Origin: Ignavibacteriales bacterium
GTDB taxonomy: Bacteria > Bacteroidota > Ignavibacteria > Ignavibacteriales > Melioribacteraceae
Direction of reading: 5' to 3'
Length of the DNA stretch: 64,000 nucleotides
NCBI GenBank assembly: GCA_020635275.1
Contig: JACKAA010000003.1
Location: 629,001-693,000, forward strand
Part shown: positions 8,652-18,330 of the stretch, in pieces
Layout: each line of letters opens with the position of its first letter
How positions within the stretch are numbered: the first letter of the stretch is position 1
Notes under the pieces: model-generated
Told to the model about the DNA's origin: nothing
Databases searched by the model: none
The model's input: the letters and a program-made list of their open reading frames with translations, nothing else
Position numbers and translations under genes: made by a program

Positions 8652-9692
8652 TTATTTTTCTTGACCGTTGTTTTCAAATCGACTAAATAATTTTGATTTT
8701 CTTTCTTTTACAAATACTTCAAATAATAAAATTAATATAGCCGGAATTAAAAAGTAATAATATCTATCTTCATATTCTGTAATTTTTGTTGCACCAAACT
8801 CAGAACCTTCTAAACTCGCAAGATCATCATAAATCATTTCTAACTCATCATCAGTACTTGTACCTCGATAATACTTACCATTTCCCTTGCTTGTTATTTC
8901 TTCTAAAGTTGTTTCATCAAGCTTTGTAAGAACAACATTACCATTTCTATCTTTTTTATAACCAATTTGCTTTCCAGCTGAATTGTAAAGTGGGATTGGA
9001 GTTCCTTGGGGTGACCCAAGTCCTATTGCATAAATTTTAACACCAACATTATTTACTTCTTCAATTACAGAATCCAAATCGCCTTCATGATCTTCTCCAT
9101 CAGTAATAACAACAATTGCTTTTTGAGTTTCTTCATCCTTCTTAAAAGAGTTCATTGCAAGCTGAATTGCCGGTCCGATTGCAGTTCCGGGCTGAGGGAC
9201 AGAATTTACACTTACAGCTGATAAAAATAAATTAGCTGCCGAATAATCGGTAGTTAAAGGAAATTGGATGAATGCTTTCCCGGAAAATACAATTAAACCA
9301 ATTCTATCACCCTGAAGTCTTTGAATTAATTTTGAGATTTCATGCTTAGCTTTTTCTAAACGACTTGGTTTAATATCCTCAGCTTTCATGCTTAAAGAGA
9401 CATCCAATAGAATATATACATCAATCCCAACTTGTTTTACTTCCTCCACTTTTGAACCAATTTGAGGATTTGCGAGACCAAAAATTAAAAAAATTATTGC
9501 CAGTGTAATTAAAAGATTTTTTGAAATGAGTTTAAAATTACTTTTAAATGGAAATAATGTTTTATGAAGTTTAACATTTGCAAACTTTGCCAACAACTGA
9601 TTCTGTCTTCTAATTGAATACCAAATCAGTACAATTAAAATTGGAACGAGATAAAGCAAGTACAAATATTCGCTATGTGCAAATCTAAACAT
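8652..9692 (-). CDS. batB: BatB-like von Willebrand factor A membrane protein
   Basis: A 346-residue inner-membrane VWA protein. There are N-terminal transmembrane helices at about residues 10-25 and 58-78, then a VWA domain at about 90-300 with a MIDAS metal site (D-V-S-L-S-M near residue 97 and I-T-D-G-E-D-H near 197), and a C-terminal helix near 315-335. BatA and BatB are paralogues; this copy precedes BatC by 9 bases, as expected of BatB. VWA domains bind partner proteins through the bound metal. MoxR ATPases are thought to work with such partners. Confidence 0.88.
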   Translation of the reverse strand: MFRFAHSEYLYLLYLVPILIVLIWYSIRRQNQLLAKFANVKLHKTLFPFKSNFKLISKNLLITLAIIFLIFGLANPQIGSKVEEVKQVGIDVYILLDVSLSMKAEDIKPSRLEKAKHEISKLIQRLQGDRIGLIVFSGKAFIQFPLTTDYSAANLFLSAVSVNSVPQPGTAIGPAIQLAMNSFKKDEETQKAIVVITDGEDHEGDLDSVIEEVNNVGVKIYAIGLGSPQGTPIPLYNSAGKQIGYKKDRNGNVVLTKLDETTLEEITSKGNGKYYRGTSTDDELEMIYDDLASLEGSEFGATKITEYEDRYYYFLIPAILILLFEVFVKERKSKLFSRFENNGQEK

Positions 9693-9698
9693 AATTTA

Positions 9699-10694
9699 TT
9701 ATGGCAATTTTCTTAAATAAGTTCGAGATAATATTAATTCAACTATTAATAAAAATAATCCCACAGCTAACCAATTATAAAACAGCTCTTTTGCTTTTCT
9801 ATAGGATGTAATTTCAACTCTGGTTTTTTCTAATGTGTCAATAATCTGATATATTTCTTCTAATTTCTTGTTATCGGTAGCTCTAAAATATTTTCCATCA
9901 GTAATATTTGCCACTTCATTCAATATTTTTTCATCAATCTCTACGGGAACCATTTGGTAGCGTTTTCCAAATGGAGTTTGAAATGGATACGGAGCCTCTC
10001 CTTCTGTTCCAACGCCAACAGTGTAAATTCTAATGCCAAATTTTTGCGCAATTTGAGCAGCTGTAATTGGATCAATTTCGCCGCTATTATTAACTCCATC
10101 AGTCAAGAGAATTATAACTTTACTTTTTGCTTCGCTGTCTTTTAATCTATTTACGCCATTTGCAATTGCGGTCCCAATTGCAGTACCATCTTCAATAATT
10201 CCACTTTTTATATCTTTTAACAATCCTCTTAAAACCGGATAATCTATTGTAAGCGGACATTGAGTAAAACTTTCACTTGCAAAAACGACCAATCCTATTT
10301 TATCAGTTGTTCTTCCAGCAACAAATTCATCAATAACATTTTTAGCCGCTTCTAATCTGTTTGGCTTAAAATCTTCAGCTAACATACTGCCTGAAATATC
10401 TAACAACATTGCTACATCTATACCTTCTGTATAAACATTTTCACCGGAAGAAAAAGATTGCGGTCTGGCAAGAGCAACGATTAAAAATGTTAAACCAAAT
10501 AATCTTAATATAATTGGCAAATGAATTAATCTTTCTTTTACCGTTTTCTTCATTTCAGAAAAAATTGAAAGATTAGAATATGTTATCGCCGATGATCTTT
10601 TTTTACTTTGGTACCAATACCATAAAAGAATTAATGGAATAATTATTAAAAAATATAAGACATAAGGATAAGCAAAGGTCACATTATTGAGCAC
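9699..10694 (-). CDS. batA: BatA-like von Willebrand factor A membrane protein
   Basis: A 331-residue paralogue of the BatB protein just downstream. Transmembrane segments are at about residues 8-27 and 57-77. The VWA domain has a complete MIDAS motif, D-I-S-G-S near residue 93, and the second metal-binding block L-L-T-D-G-V-N-N-S. A final helix lies near residue 310. The start is a GTG at 10694 that overlaps the end of the upstream gene by 11 bases, with GGGTG upstream; a second in-frame GTG at 10682 is possible. Overlap and strand place it in the same transcript as the MoxR ATPase. Confidence 0.88.
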   Translation of the reverse strand: MLNNVTFAYPYVLYFLIIIPLILLWYWYQSKKRSSAITYSNLSIFSEMKKTVKERLIHLPIILRLFGLTFLIVALARPQSFSSGENVYTEGIDVAMLLDISGSMLAEDFKPNRLEAAKNVIDEFVAGRTTDKIGLVVFASESFTQCPLTIDYPVLRGLLKDIKSGIIEDGTAIGTAIANGVNRLKDSEAKSKVIILLTDGVNNSGEIDPITAAQIAQKFGIRIYTVGVGTEGEAPYPFQTPFGKRYQMVPVEIDEKILNEVANITDGKYFRATDNKKLEEIYQIIDTLEKTRVEITSYRKAKELFYNWLAVGLFLLIVELILSRTYLRKLP

Positions 10695-11622
10695 GACTCA
10701 CCCCCAATGGTTCTTCATCTGGCTTTGTCTTGTCAATAATTTCATATGCTTGAATCATCATTTCTTCATTAACACTTGGAATAGGAACAAATTTTGCAAA
10801 TTTCACCATATCAGCATTTGCTAAAAATTTACCGGTCAAGTCTATAATTTTCTGATTATCCATAACTCGATTCAATACAATCATTGATTCTGCAGTTGTC
10901 ATTTCAAGTGAATTAAAATGATACCGATCTTCAAAATATTTTCTAATAATTTCTGTTATTTCAGAATGATATTCTTTCACTTTCCCTTGCTGCCAAAGCT
11001 TCTTTTCCTTTAGTTTATCCAAGGATTTTAACGCAATTATATGAATTGGTATCGGCGGAGTTCTTCTTATTATTCTGACTTCATCTTCCGGTTTCTTAAA
11101 CTTTTTATATAAGAAATAACCAATTGAAGCTAAAAGTAAAATAACTAAAAGAACAATTCCCCAAAATAGCCAGTCAAATGGAATTCTAATTGGAGCTTTA
11201 ACATCTTTAATATCTGCATTGGGAATTACTTCTAAAGTATGTATAAAAACTACTGCTTCATTTGTTTCAATTGTTTGTGGTTCTGATGAATTACCATGAA
11301 AATATGTAATTGGTATTGGCGGAATAACAACCCGAGCAGAATCATAACCCGAAAGAATATAATTAAATTGCTGAATATTATTTTCTTTCTCAGCAGTAAG
11401 GGGTAAAACTTTAATTACTTCTAACATTCCAAGTTTGTCGGTAAGAGATGGCGGTGATATTCTTATTCCTTCATCAAATTCAACTTTTATAGTAAAATTT
11501 ATATAATCACCAACAAGATAATCTGAGGTATCGGTCGAAGCAGTAACTCTTATATTTTGACCAAATGTACTTACAACCGAAATAAAAAATATTAGAAATA
11601 AAATCTTAAAAAATCTTACCAT
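10684..11622 (-). CDS. BatD-like/DUF4381-type membrane protein of the Bat operon
   Basis: The 312-residue protein has a signal peptide ending near T-F-G-Q and an Ig-like extracytoplasmic domain of about 120 residues (Y-L-V-G-D-Y-I-N-F-T-I-K-V). One transmembrane helix follows near residues 153-173 (L-F-W-G-I-V-L-L-V-I-L-L-L). A cytoplasmic helical tail follows, with Y-H-S-E-I-T-E-I-I-R-K-Y-F-E-D-R-Y and F-A-K-F-V-P. The tail resembles that of the BatD and DUF4381 families. I read it as a small BatD-like partner of the MoxR/DUF58/VWA set. It overlaps its neighbours by 7 and 11 bases, so it is translationally coupled. The exact role is unknown. Confidence 0.75.
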   Translation of the reverse strand: MVRFFKILFLIFFISVVSTFGQNIRVTASTDTSDYLVGDYINFTIKVEFDEGIRISPPSLTDKLGMLEVIKVLPLTAEKENNIQQFNYILSGYDSARVVIPPIPITYFHGNSSEPQTIETNEAVVFIHTLEVIPNADIKDVKAPIRIPFDWLFWGIVLLVILLLASIGYFLYKKFKKPEDEVRIIRRTPPIPIHIIALKSLDKLKEKKLWQQGKVKEYHSEITEIIRKYFEDRYHFNSLEMTTAESMIVLNRVMDNQKIIDLTGKFLANADMVKFAKFVPIPSVNEEMMIQAYEIIDKTKPDEEPLGVSRAQ

Positions 11623-12491
11623 CTTTTCTCACGTAATTTAAAGAAATCAATCAATGGTCTAACATAAGATGATGATGTATCTATTTTAATAGTATCAACT
11701 CTACTTTTTTTGAACAAATTATTTTGTATTTCTTCTCGTTCTTTAATTTTAGTATTAAAGAAATTTTGAACTATTTTACTGTTTGTATCTAAATATCTTA
11801 ATTCATGTGTTTCTGCATCTCTAAATTTTATTATTCCACTTTTTAATAATTCCTTTTCTCTTGGATCTTCAAGATGAATGTTTACAAAATCATGTTTCTT
11901 ACTAACAATTTTCAATATTTTTTCATAATCGTTATCAATAAAATCAGAGATTAAGAAAGCAATACTTTTTTTCTTAATTGAATGGTTAAAATATTCCAAT
12001 GCGCCTTTTATATTTGTCTTATTACCTTGCGGTTCAAATGATAATATTTCTCTTACAATTCTAAGAATATGACTTTTTCCCTTTTTAGGCGGAACAAATT
12101 TTTCAATTTCATCAGTAAATAAAATTAACCCAACTTTATCGTTATTCTTCATTGCAGAGAATGCTAATATAGCAGTTAATTCAGCTGCAATTTGCTGTTT
12201 GGTTTTTTCAACACTTCCAAAAACTAAAGAACCGCTCAGATCCACAAGCAGCATAAGTGTAAGTTCTCTTTCTTCTTCAAATACTTTTACAAATGGATGT
12301 CCAAATCGAGCACTAACATTCCAGTCAATTGTTCTTATATCGTCACCAATCTGATATTCCCTAACCTCAGAAAATTCCATTCCTCTTCCTTTGAACACAG
12401 AATGGTATTCACCGGAGAAAACTTCATTTACAATGCCTCTGGTCTTTATCTCAATTTGGCGAACTTGTTTTAATAATTCTTTTGTAAGCAT
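11616..12491 (-). CDS. DUF58 domain protein
   Basis: Cytoplasmic DUF58 protein of 291 residues, a VWA-like fold regularly encoded next to MoxR ATPases. The diagnostic part is G-R-G-M-E-F-S-E-V-R-E-Y-Q-I-G-D-D near residue 34, followed by I-D-W-N-V-S-A-R-F-G and L-L-V-D-L-S-G-S near 87. It lacks the N-terminal membrane helices seen in longer DUF58 proteins. It lies 6 bases after the MoxR gene and overlaps the next gene by 7. Likely a client or adaptor of the ATPase. Confidence 0.9.
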   Translation of the reverse strand: MLTKELLKQVRQIEIKTRGIVNEVFSGEYHSVFKGRGMEFSEVREYQIGDDIRTIDWNVSARFGHPFVKVFEEERELTLMLLVDLSGSLVFGSVEKTKQQIAAELTAILAFSAMKNNDKVGLILFTDEIEKFVPPKKGKSHILRIVREILSFEPQGNKTNIKGALEYFNHSIKKKSIAFLISDFIDNDYEKILKIVSKKHDFVNIHLEDPREKELLKSGIIKFRDAETHELRYLDTNSKIVQNFFNTKIKEREEIQNNLFKKSRVDTIKIDTSSSYVRPLIDFFKLREKRW

Positions 12492-12497
12492 TTTCTA

Positions 12498-13481
12498 CTA
12501 AGGAACTTCAACTTTATTTAAGATTTCTTCAATAAGATTTTCCGAAGTGATTTCTTCGGCTTCGGCTTCATATGTAACAGCAATTCTATGTCTTAGCACG
12601 TCCATACAAATTGATCTGACATCTTCGGGAACAACATATCCTCTCCTTTTCATAAAAGCAGATGCCCTGGCTGCTAATGCTAAATTAATTGTTGCTCTTG
12701 GTGAAGCGCCGTAACTAATCAATTCAGCAAGATTATTTAGACCAAATTCACTTGGTGTTCTAGTTGCAAAAACAATATCTAAAATATATTTCTCAATTTT
12801 TTCATCAACATATATATCATGAATTAATTTTCTGGCTTTTAAAATGCTTTCAGGTTTAACAACTGGTTTTATTTCTGCAGGGCTCGATCCAACATTTTTA
12901 TGAAGGATTTTTAATTCTTCATTTCTAGATGGATAAGTAATCTTAACTTTTAACATAAACCTATCAACTTGGGCTTCTGGTAATGGATATGTACCTTCTT
13001 GCTCAATAGGATTTTGAGTGGCCATTACTAAAAAGGGTTCTTGTAACTTAAATGTGTTTTGACCAATTGTTACTTGCCTTTCCTGCATTGCTTCAAGTAA
13101 AGCACTTTGCACTTTTGCTGGAGCTCTGTTTATTTCATCGGCTAATATAAAATTTGAAAAAATAGGACCTTTTTTAATTGAAAAATTTCCTTCTTTTTGA
13201 TTATAAATCATCGTTCCAATTAAGTCAGCAGGTAAAAGATCGGGAGTAAATTGAATTCTTTGGAATTTGGCATCCATTGCATTTGCTAATGAATTTATTG
13301 CTAAAGTTTTTGCCAAACCAGGTACGCCTTCAAGAAGTATATGTCCGTTTCCAAGCAGTCCTATCACAAGTCGCTCAACCATATCTTTTTGTCCGACAAT
13401 AACTTTACCAATTTCGGCAAGAAGAGTATCAATAAATTCGCTTTCTTTACTTATTTTTTCATTTAATTCTGTTATCTCCAA
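12498..13481 (-). CDS. MoxR family AAA+ ATPase
   Basis: First gene of the Bat operon, 327 residues. Walker A is G-V-P-G-L-A-K-T near residue 56. Walker B is L-A-D-E-I-N-R-A-P near 113, and sensor 1 A-T-Q-N-P-I-E-Q-E-G-T-Y-P-L-P-E-A-Q is typical of MoxR. The C-terminal lid includes S-Y-G-A-S-P-R-A-T. The start is a TTG at 13481 with a good AAGGGG site (complement of 13489-13494) 7 bases upstream. MoxR ATPases act as chaperones for VWA/DUF58 partners, all of which follow in this operon. The 300-base divergent gap with thrA must hold its promoter. Confidence 0.93.
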   Translation of the reverse strand: MEITELNEKISKESEFIDTLLAEIGKVIVGQKDMVERLVIGLLGNGHILLEGVPGLAKTLAINSLANAMDAKFQRIQFTPDLLPADLIGTMIYNQKEGNFSIKKGPIFSNFILADEINRAPAKVQSALLEAMQERQVTIGQNTFKLQEPFLVMATQNPIEQEGTYPLPEAQVDRFMLKVKITYPSRNEELKILHKNVGSSPAEIKPVVKPESILKARKLIHDIYVDEKIEKYILDIVFATRTPSEFGLNNLAELISYGASPRATINLALAARASAFMKRRGYVVPEDVRSICMDVLRHRIAVTYEAEAEEITSENLIEEILNKVEVP

Positions 13482-13780
13482 GTCAAAGCCCCTTTATTTA
13501 TTATTTAATAATTTGATTGAGTTTTTACAATTGTTAAAAAAATTTGTTTCATAATTCATATCAAAATAAATACATCTTTAAAATATAGCAAAAATTGAAG
13601 GCAAATTGATAAATTTTCCGTTTCACATGTATTCAAACCCAAAATAGTATCTAAGAGAAAAAAAATCTCAGCTTTTCTAATATTTATACTGAAATAAGTA
13701 TAAAATCCTAACTTATTTGTTGTTCTTATGAATAGATATTTTTATAATAGAAATTTGTTTTAAAAATTATATTAGATAAG
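13482..13780. other. Divergent intergenic region between the MoxR operon and thrA
   Basis: About 300 bases of AT-rich DNA that must carry both divergent promoters. Only a small GAGA/TCTC hairpin around 13655-13668 is visible. Two very short frames (at about 13627 and 13728) hold no run of threonine or isoleucine codons, so there is no sign of a thr attenuator leader peptide. I see no gene, riboswitch or repeat here. Confidence 0.5.
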
Positions 13781-16237
13781 ATGAAGATATTAAAATTTGG
13801 CGGAACTTCTGTCGGAAGCGCTGATGCAATTAAAAAAGTTATAAGCATTATTGATAATTATTATTCGAAAAGGGAAAATATTTCTGTTGTATTTTCAGCC
13901 TTTGGCGGAGTAACTGATAAATTAATTGATCTGAGCAACCAAGCACTTAATCGTGAAGATACATATTTAGCTTCATTCCAAAATTTGCGTTTACGGCATT
14001 TAGATGTTTTTGCTGAACTTGTGACCCATCGATCAAAAGCTAAAGTACAGGCACAAATAGAAAAACTTTTTGAAGAATTAGTTGATATTTTGCGTGGTCT
14101 TTATCTTCTTAGAGAACTTACGCCAAGAATACTTGACAGTATTGTAAGTTATGGAGAAAGACTTTCTGCATTTATAATTTGTGAATCACTAAAAAGTAAA
14201 AATATTGATTGTGAATTTTTAGATACTACTAAAATAATTAAGACAAATAGTGTATTTGGCAACGCACATATTAATGTTGAAATCACCAATAAAAATATTG
14301 TTGATTATTTCAAAAAGCATAAACAAATGCAAATAATTACCGGTTTTATTGCTTCGGATGAAAATAATGAAATAACAACTCTTGGAAGAGGCGGATCAGA
14401 TTTTACTGCTTCAATATTTGGGGCTGCATTAAAAGTTTCAGAAATTGAAATTTGGACAGATGTAAATGGTATTTTAACCGCTGATCCTAGAAAAGTAAAT
14501 GATGCACTCCCGTTAAAAGCTGTAACTTATCAAGAAGCAATGGAAATGTCTTACTTTGGAGCTAAAGTAATTTATCCGCCAACAATGCAGCCAGCTTTTG
14601 ATAACAATGTAAAAATTAGGATCAGAAACACATTTGAACCGGAATTTAAAGGAACCATAATTCTAAAAAGACAACCGGAAATAAAATTTAGTGCAAAAGG
14701 AATTTCCTCTGTTGATAATATCACACTTTTGAGAATTAGTGGTAGCGGTTTATTTGGTAATGAAGATATAACTTCAAGAATTTTTGACACTTTATCCGAA
14801 CAAAAAATAAAAACTTTTTTACTGACACAAGGTTCATCGGGATTAAGTATTTGTATAGCTGTGCTGCCAAAAGATGGAAAAAGAGCAGCCGAAGCTATTA
14901 AGCAATCATTACGACTTGAAATTTTTGACGGTCAAATTAGAGAAATTGAAGCCGAAGAAAATTTATCTATAATTGCAGTAGTTGGCGAAGATATGCGTCA
15001 CACTCCCGGTATTTCAGGAAAGGTCTTTAACGCTCTTGGGAAAAATGGGATTAATATAATTGCAATAGCTCAGGGTTCATCGGAACTAAATATTTCTTTT
15101 GTTATAAAAAATGCAGAACTATCAAAAGCTCTAAATGTTTTACACGATTCGCTTTTCTTAGCAGAAAGAAAAATATATAACATTTTCTTAGTAGGTATTG
15201 GATTAGTCGGGAAAGCTTTAATTCAATATATAATTGATAAAAAGAAATTTTTAGCAAATGAAAAATCTATTGAATTTAAATTAGTCGGTATAGCAAATAG
15301 TAAAAAAATGCTAATTGATTTAAAAGGCATTGATATTGAAAATTGGGTGAACGAATTAAATAATTCAAAACAGAAATCTGATATTGGTGCTTACATTTCA
15401 GAAATGAAAAAACTGAATTTAGCTAATTCAATTTTTGTTGACTGCACTGCAACTGAAGTTGCCGTGCCCTTTTATCAGACAATTTTAGAATCAAATATTT
15501 CTATTACTACACCAAACAAAATTGCTAACACAAAAGAATATAAAATTTATAAATCATTAAAAGATACTGCTAATAAGAAAAATGTGAAATTCCTTTACAG
15601 CACTAATGTTGGTGCAGGTTTACCAATCATTTCAACTATAAGAGATTTGGTAAATTCGGGTGAAAAGATTATTAAAATTGAAGGGATTCTATCAGGGACG
15701 TTAAGCTACTTGTTTAACTCCTTTACTGGTAATGAAAAATTTTCTGAAATTGTACTAACTGCAAAAGGGAATGGATATACAGAACCTGATCCAAGAGATG
15801 ATCTAAATGGATTGGATGTTGCCCGTAAGCTCTTAATTCTAATTAGAGAAATTGGTGAAGAGTTAGAACTTTCAGATATCGAAGTAGAAAATCTTGTTCC
15901 TGAAAAAGCAAGAAAATCAAAAACGATTGATGGATTCTTTAAAATTTTAAAATCCACTGATAAAGATTTTGAAGAAAGAAAAATTTCTGCAGAAAAAAAT
16001 AATTCAGTGCTAAGATACATTGCAAAATATGAAAACAAAAAAGCAACTGTAAAACTTGTTGAGGTTAACCAATCACATCCATTTTACAATTTAAAAGGAA
16101 ACGACAATATAGTTGCAATAACTACAAAAAATTACTCTGCCCAACCTTTGATTATAAGAGGAAGAGGTGCCGGAGCTGAATTTACGGCTTCAGGTATATT
16201 TGCAGATATTTTGAGAATAATAAATTACTTAGGATAA
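13781..16237 (+). CDS. thrA: Bifunctional aspartokinase / homoserine dehydrogenase
   Basis: Carries the first and third steps from aspartate to threonine and methionine. The 818 residues match the full fusion (E. coli ThrA is about 820). The N-terminal kinase begins K-F-G-G-T-S-V-G-S-A and has G-R-G-G-S-D-F-T-A. Two ACT regulatory domains lie around residues 310-460 (I-S-G-K-V-F-N-A-L-G-K-N-G-I-N and A-Q-G-S-S-E). The dehydrogenase begins with the Rossmann motif V-G-I-G-L-V-G-K-A-L and includes S-G-T-L-S-Y-L-F-N and G-Y-T-E-P-D-P-R-D-D-L-N-G-L-D-V-A-R-K. The ACT domains imply feedback control by threonine. It is first of a tight thrA-asd-thrB cluster with thrC close behind. Confidence 0.97.
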   Translation: MKILKFGGTSVGSADAIKKVISIIDNYYSKRENISVVFSAFGGVTDKLIDLSNQALNREDTYLASFQNLRLRHLDVFAELVTHRSKAKVQAQIEKLFEELVDILRGLYLLRELTPRILDSIVSYGERLSAFIICESLKSKNIDCEFLDTTKIIKTNSVFGNAHINVEITNKNIVDYFKKHKQMQIITGFIASDENNEITTLGRGGSDFTASIFGAALKVSEIEIWTDVNGILTADPRKVNDALPLKAVTYQEAMEMSYFGAKVIYPPTMQPAFDNNVKIRIRNTFEPEFKGTIILKRQPEIKFSAKGISSVDNITLLRISGSGLFGNEDITSRIFDTLSEQKIKTFLLTQGSSGLSICIAVLPKDGKRAAEAIKQSLRLEIFDGQIREIEAEENLSIIAVVGEDMRHTPGISGKVFNALGKNGINIIAIAQGSSELNISFVIKNAELSKALNVLHDSLFLAERKIYNIFLVGIGLVGKALIQYIIDKKKFLANEKSIEFKLVGIANSKKMLIDLKGIDIENWVNELNNSKQKSDIGAYISEMKKLNLANSIFVDCTATEVAVPFYQTILESNISITTPNKIANTKEYKIYKSLKDTANKKNVKFLYSTNVGAGLPIISTIRDLVNSGEKIIKIEGILSGTLSYLFNSFTGNEKFSEIVLTAKGNGYTEPDPRDDLNGLDVARKLLILIREIGEELELSDIEVENLVPEKARKSKTIDGFFKILKSTDKDFEERKISAEKNNSVLRYIAKYENKKATVKLVEVNQSHPFYNLKGNDNIVAITTKNYSAQPLIIRGRGAGAEFTASGIFADILRIINYLG

Positions 16238-16240
16238 AAA

Positions 16241-17281
16241 ATGAATAAAATTCCAGTTGCAATTCTTGGTGCAACAGGTAGTGTCGGACAAAAATTTATA
16301 GAACTTTTAACAAATCATCCATGGTTTGAAATTTCTGAATTGGCAGCATCTGAGAGATCTGCCGGTAAAAAATATAATGACGCCACAAAATGGGTGATGG
16401 CAACAAACTTAGATTCCTCCATTGCTGAAATGGAAATTCTTGAATGTAAACCAAATCTTAAATCGAAATTAGTTTTCAGTGCTTTGGATTCATCAGTAGC
16501 TGGTGAAATAGAAACAGATTTTGCAAACAATGGCTATTTTGTAATTTCAAATTCAAGAAATCATCGTTTTGATAAAGATGTACCGCTTTTGATACCCGAA
16601 GTAAACTATGAACATCTTGAACTTATTAAAAATAAAAAAGGTGCAATTGTAACTAATCCAAACTGTTCAACTATTGGAATGGTTTTGGCATTAAAACCAC
16701 TTTATGATGCTTTTGGAATTGAAACTGTAAATGTTGTGACCATGCAAGCTGTTTCCGGTGGAGGATATCCGGGTGTTCCTAGTCTTGATATTTTAGGGAA
16801 TGTTGTTCCTTACATTTCCGGTGAAGAAGAAAAAATGATTACCGAGCCATTGAAAATTTTGGGATCATTTGATGGAAATGAGATAAAAAATGCAACCATT
16901 AAAATTAGTGCACAGTGCAACCGTGTTCCGGTGATTGATGGTCATTTAGAAACGGTCCAAGTGAAATTTAAAAATAAACCTGCTAAACAGGATATTATTG
17001 ATATTTGGCAAAAATTCACTTCGATGCCTCAAAAATTAAGTTTGCCATCTGCTCCGGAAAATCCGATTCATTATTTTTCTGAAAATTATTTACCTCAACC
17101 AAGATTAAATAGTGCGCTTGGCAACGGTATGACAGTGTCAGTTGGTCGTTTACGCGAATGTGAAATTTTTGATTACAAATTTGTAGTTCTTTCACACAAT
17201 ACAATTAGAGGTGCCGCTGGAGGAACAATCTTAGCAGCTGAATTATTAAAAGCCCAAGGATATTTAAACGGAATTTTGTAA
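16241..17281 (+). CDS. asd: Aspartate-semialdehyde dehydrogenase
   Basis: NADPH-dependent reduction of aspartyl phosphate to aspartate semialdehyde, the step between the two activities of ThrA. The 346-residue protein has G-A-T-G-S-V-G-Q-K for cofactor binding. The catalytic cysteine lies in T-N-P-N-C-S-T-I-G-M near residue 145, and C-N-R-V-P-V-I-D-G-H contains the active-site histidine. The N-P-N-C-S-T-I-G and C-N-R-V-P segments resemble the archaeal/fungal-type enzyme rather than the E. coli type. It begins 3 bases after thrA and abuts thrB with no gap. Confidence 0.95.
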   Translation: MNKIPVAILGATGSVGQKFIELLTNHPWFEISELAASERSAGKKYNDATKWVMATNLDSSIAEMEILECKPNLKSKLVFSALDSSVAGEIETDFANNGYFVISNSRNHRFDKDVPLLIPEVNYEHLELIKNKKGAIVTNPNCSTIGMVLALKPLYDAFGIETVNVVTMQAVSGGGYPGVPSLDILGNVVPYISGEEEKMITEPLKILGSFDGNEIKNATIKISAQCNRVPVIDGHLETVQVKFKNKPAKQDIIDIWQKFTSMPQKLSLPSAPENPIHYFSENYLPQPRLNSALGNGMTVSVGRLRECEIFDYKFVVLSHNTIRGAAGGTILAAELLKAQGYLNGIL

Positions 17282-18217
17282 ATGAATAAATCTATCGAAG
17301 TTTTTGCTCCTGCTACAATTTCTAATGTGGGTTGTGGATTTGACACTATTGGTTTCGCAATAAATGAACCAGGTGATATTGTTTCCTTAAAATTAAGAAA
17401 TGATAAAAAAGTTATAATTAGAAAAATTACGGGAGATGGAAAAGTTCTTCCCTATGATCCCAAAAAAAATACTGCTACTGTTGGAATATTAGAACTTCTC
17501 AAAAATTACAAAGACAAAAGCATTGGCGTGGATGTTACAATTAAGAAAAAAATGCCAATTGGAAGCGGACTAGGCTCAAGTGCAGCAAGTTCTGTTGCTG
17601 CAGTTTACGGTTTAAATAAATTGCTTGGTGAACCATTTACAGAAATGCAAACTTTAGATTTTGCTATAAAGGGTGAATCTATTGCAAGCGGAGCAATTCA
17701 TGCCGATAACGTTGCACCATGTTTGTTTGGCGGATTTATTTTAATTCGTGATTATAATCCGATTGATTTAATAAAATTGCCAGTTCCAAAGAATTTATAT
17801 TGCGCGGTAGTATTTCCTCATATTGTTATCGAAACAAAAAAAGCAAGAAAGCTTATCAAAAAACAAATCCCAGTTCCAAAAGCTAGAAAACATTTTGGTA
17901 ACGTAGGAGCTCTTGTTAATGCACTATATAAAAATGATATTGATTTATTAGGAAGAACCATTCATGATGAAATTTCTGAGCCGGCCAGAGCAACTTTAAT
18001 TCCGGGTTTTTATGATATTAAGCAAACGGCAATTGAAAATGGAGCTTATGGCTGTTCAATTTCTGGTTCCGGACCATCAATTTTTGCATTTGCTAAAAGT
18101 AAAGCTAAAGCTGAACAAATTGGGAAAGCAATGCAGATAGTTGTAAAAGCAAATGGAATGAAATCGAATCTATTCGTTTCAAAAATAAATTCTGTGGGAC
18201 CAAAAGTAATTAAATAA
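17282..18217 (+). CDS. thrB: Homoserine kinase
   Basis: GHMP-family kinase that phosphorylates homoserine for threonine synthesis. The 311-residue product has P-A-T-I-S-N-V-G-C-G-F-D-T-I-G near residue 10. The GHMP ATP-binding loop is P-I-G-S-G-L-G-S-S-A-A-S near residue 91, and the C-terminal G-C-S-I-S-G-S-G-P-S-I-F-A motif is also present. It starts immediately at the asd stop codon, so translation is coupled. It competes for homoserine with MetX, encoded 4 kb downstream. Confidence 0.96.
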   Translation: MNKSIEVFAPATISNVGCGFDTIGFAINEPGDIVSLKLRNDKKVIIRKITGDGKVLPYDPKKNTATVGILELLKNYKDKSIGVDVTIKKKMPIGSGLGSSAASSVAAVYGLNKLLGEPFTEMQTLDFAIKGESIASGAIHADNVAPCLFGGFILIRDYNPIDLIKLPVPKNLYCAVVFPHIVIETKKARKLIKKQIPVPKARKHFGNVGALVNALYKNDIDLLGRTIHDEISEPARATLIPGFYDIKQTAIENGAYGCSISGSGPSIFAFAKSKAKAEQIGKAMQIVVKANGMKSNLFVSKINSVGPKVIK

Positions 18218-18225
18218 TTTCTTCT

Positions 18226-18251
18226 GTCATTCACAACTTGGTTGGGAATCT
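18226..18251. repeat. Decayed dispersed intergenic repeat fragment
   Basis: The 26 bases starting GTCATTCACAACTTGG and ending TTGGGAATCT look like one arm of a GTCATTCC...GGAATCT dispersed element of the kind scattered through Bacteroidota genomes. It lies in the thrB-thrC gap. Similar GTCAT-ended pieces occur at 19638, 26131 and 29628. Family membership is my recognition, not a search result. Confidence 0.4.
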
Positions 18252-18330
18252 AGAAAATTAAAAAACAAGATCTATAACAAAAACATATTTGAATTCGCTC
18301 AATATGAATTCGTGAATACCAAATTGAATA

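Noticed and set aside
13600..13780. Possible threonine attenuator leader ahead of thrA
   Set aside because: The short frames here contain no Thr or Ile codon runs and there is no terminator hairpin before thrA.
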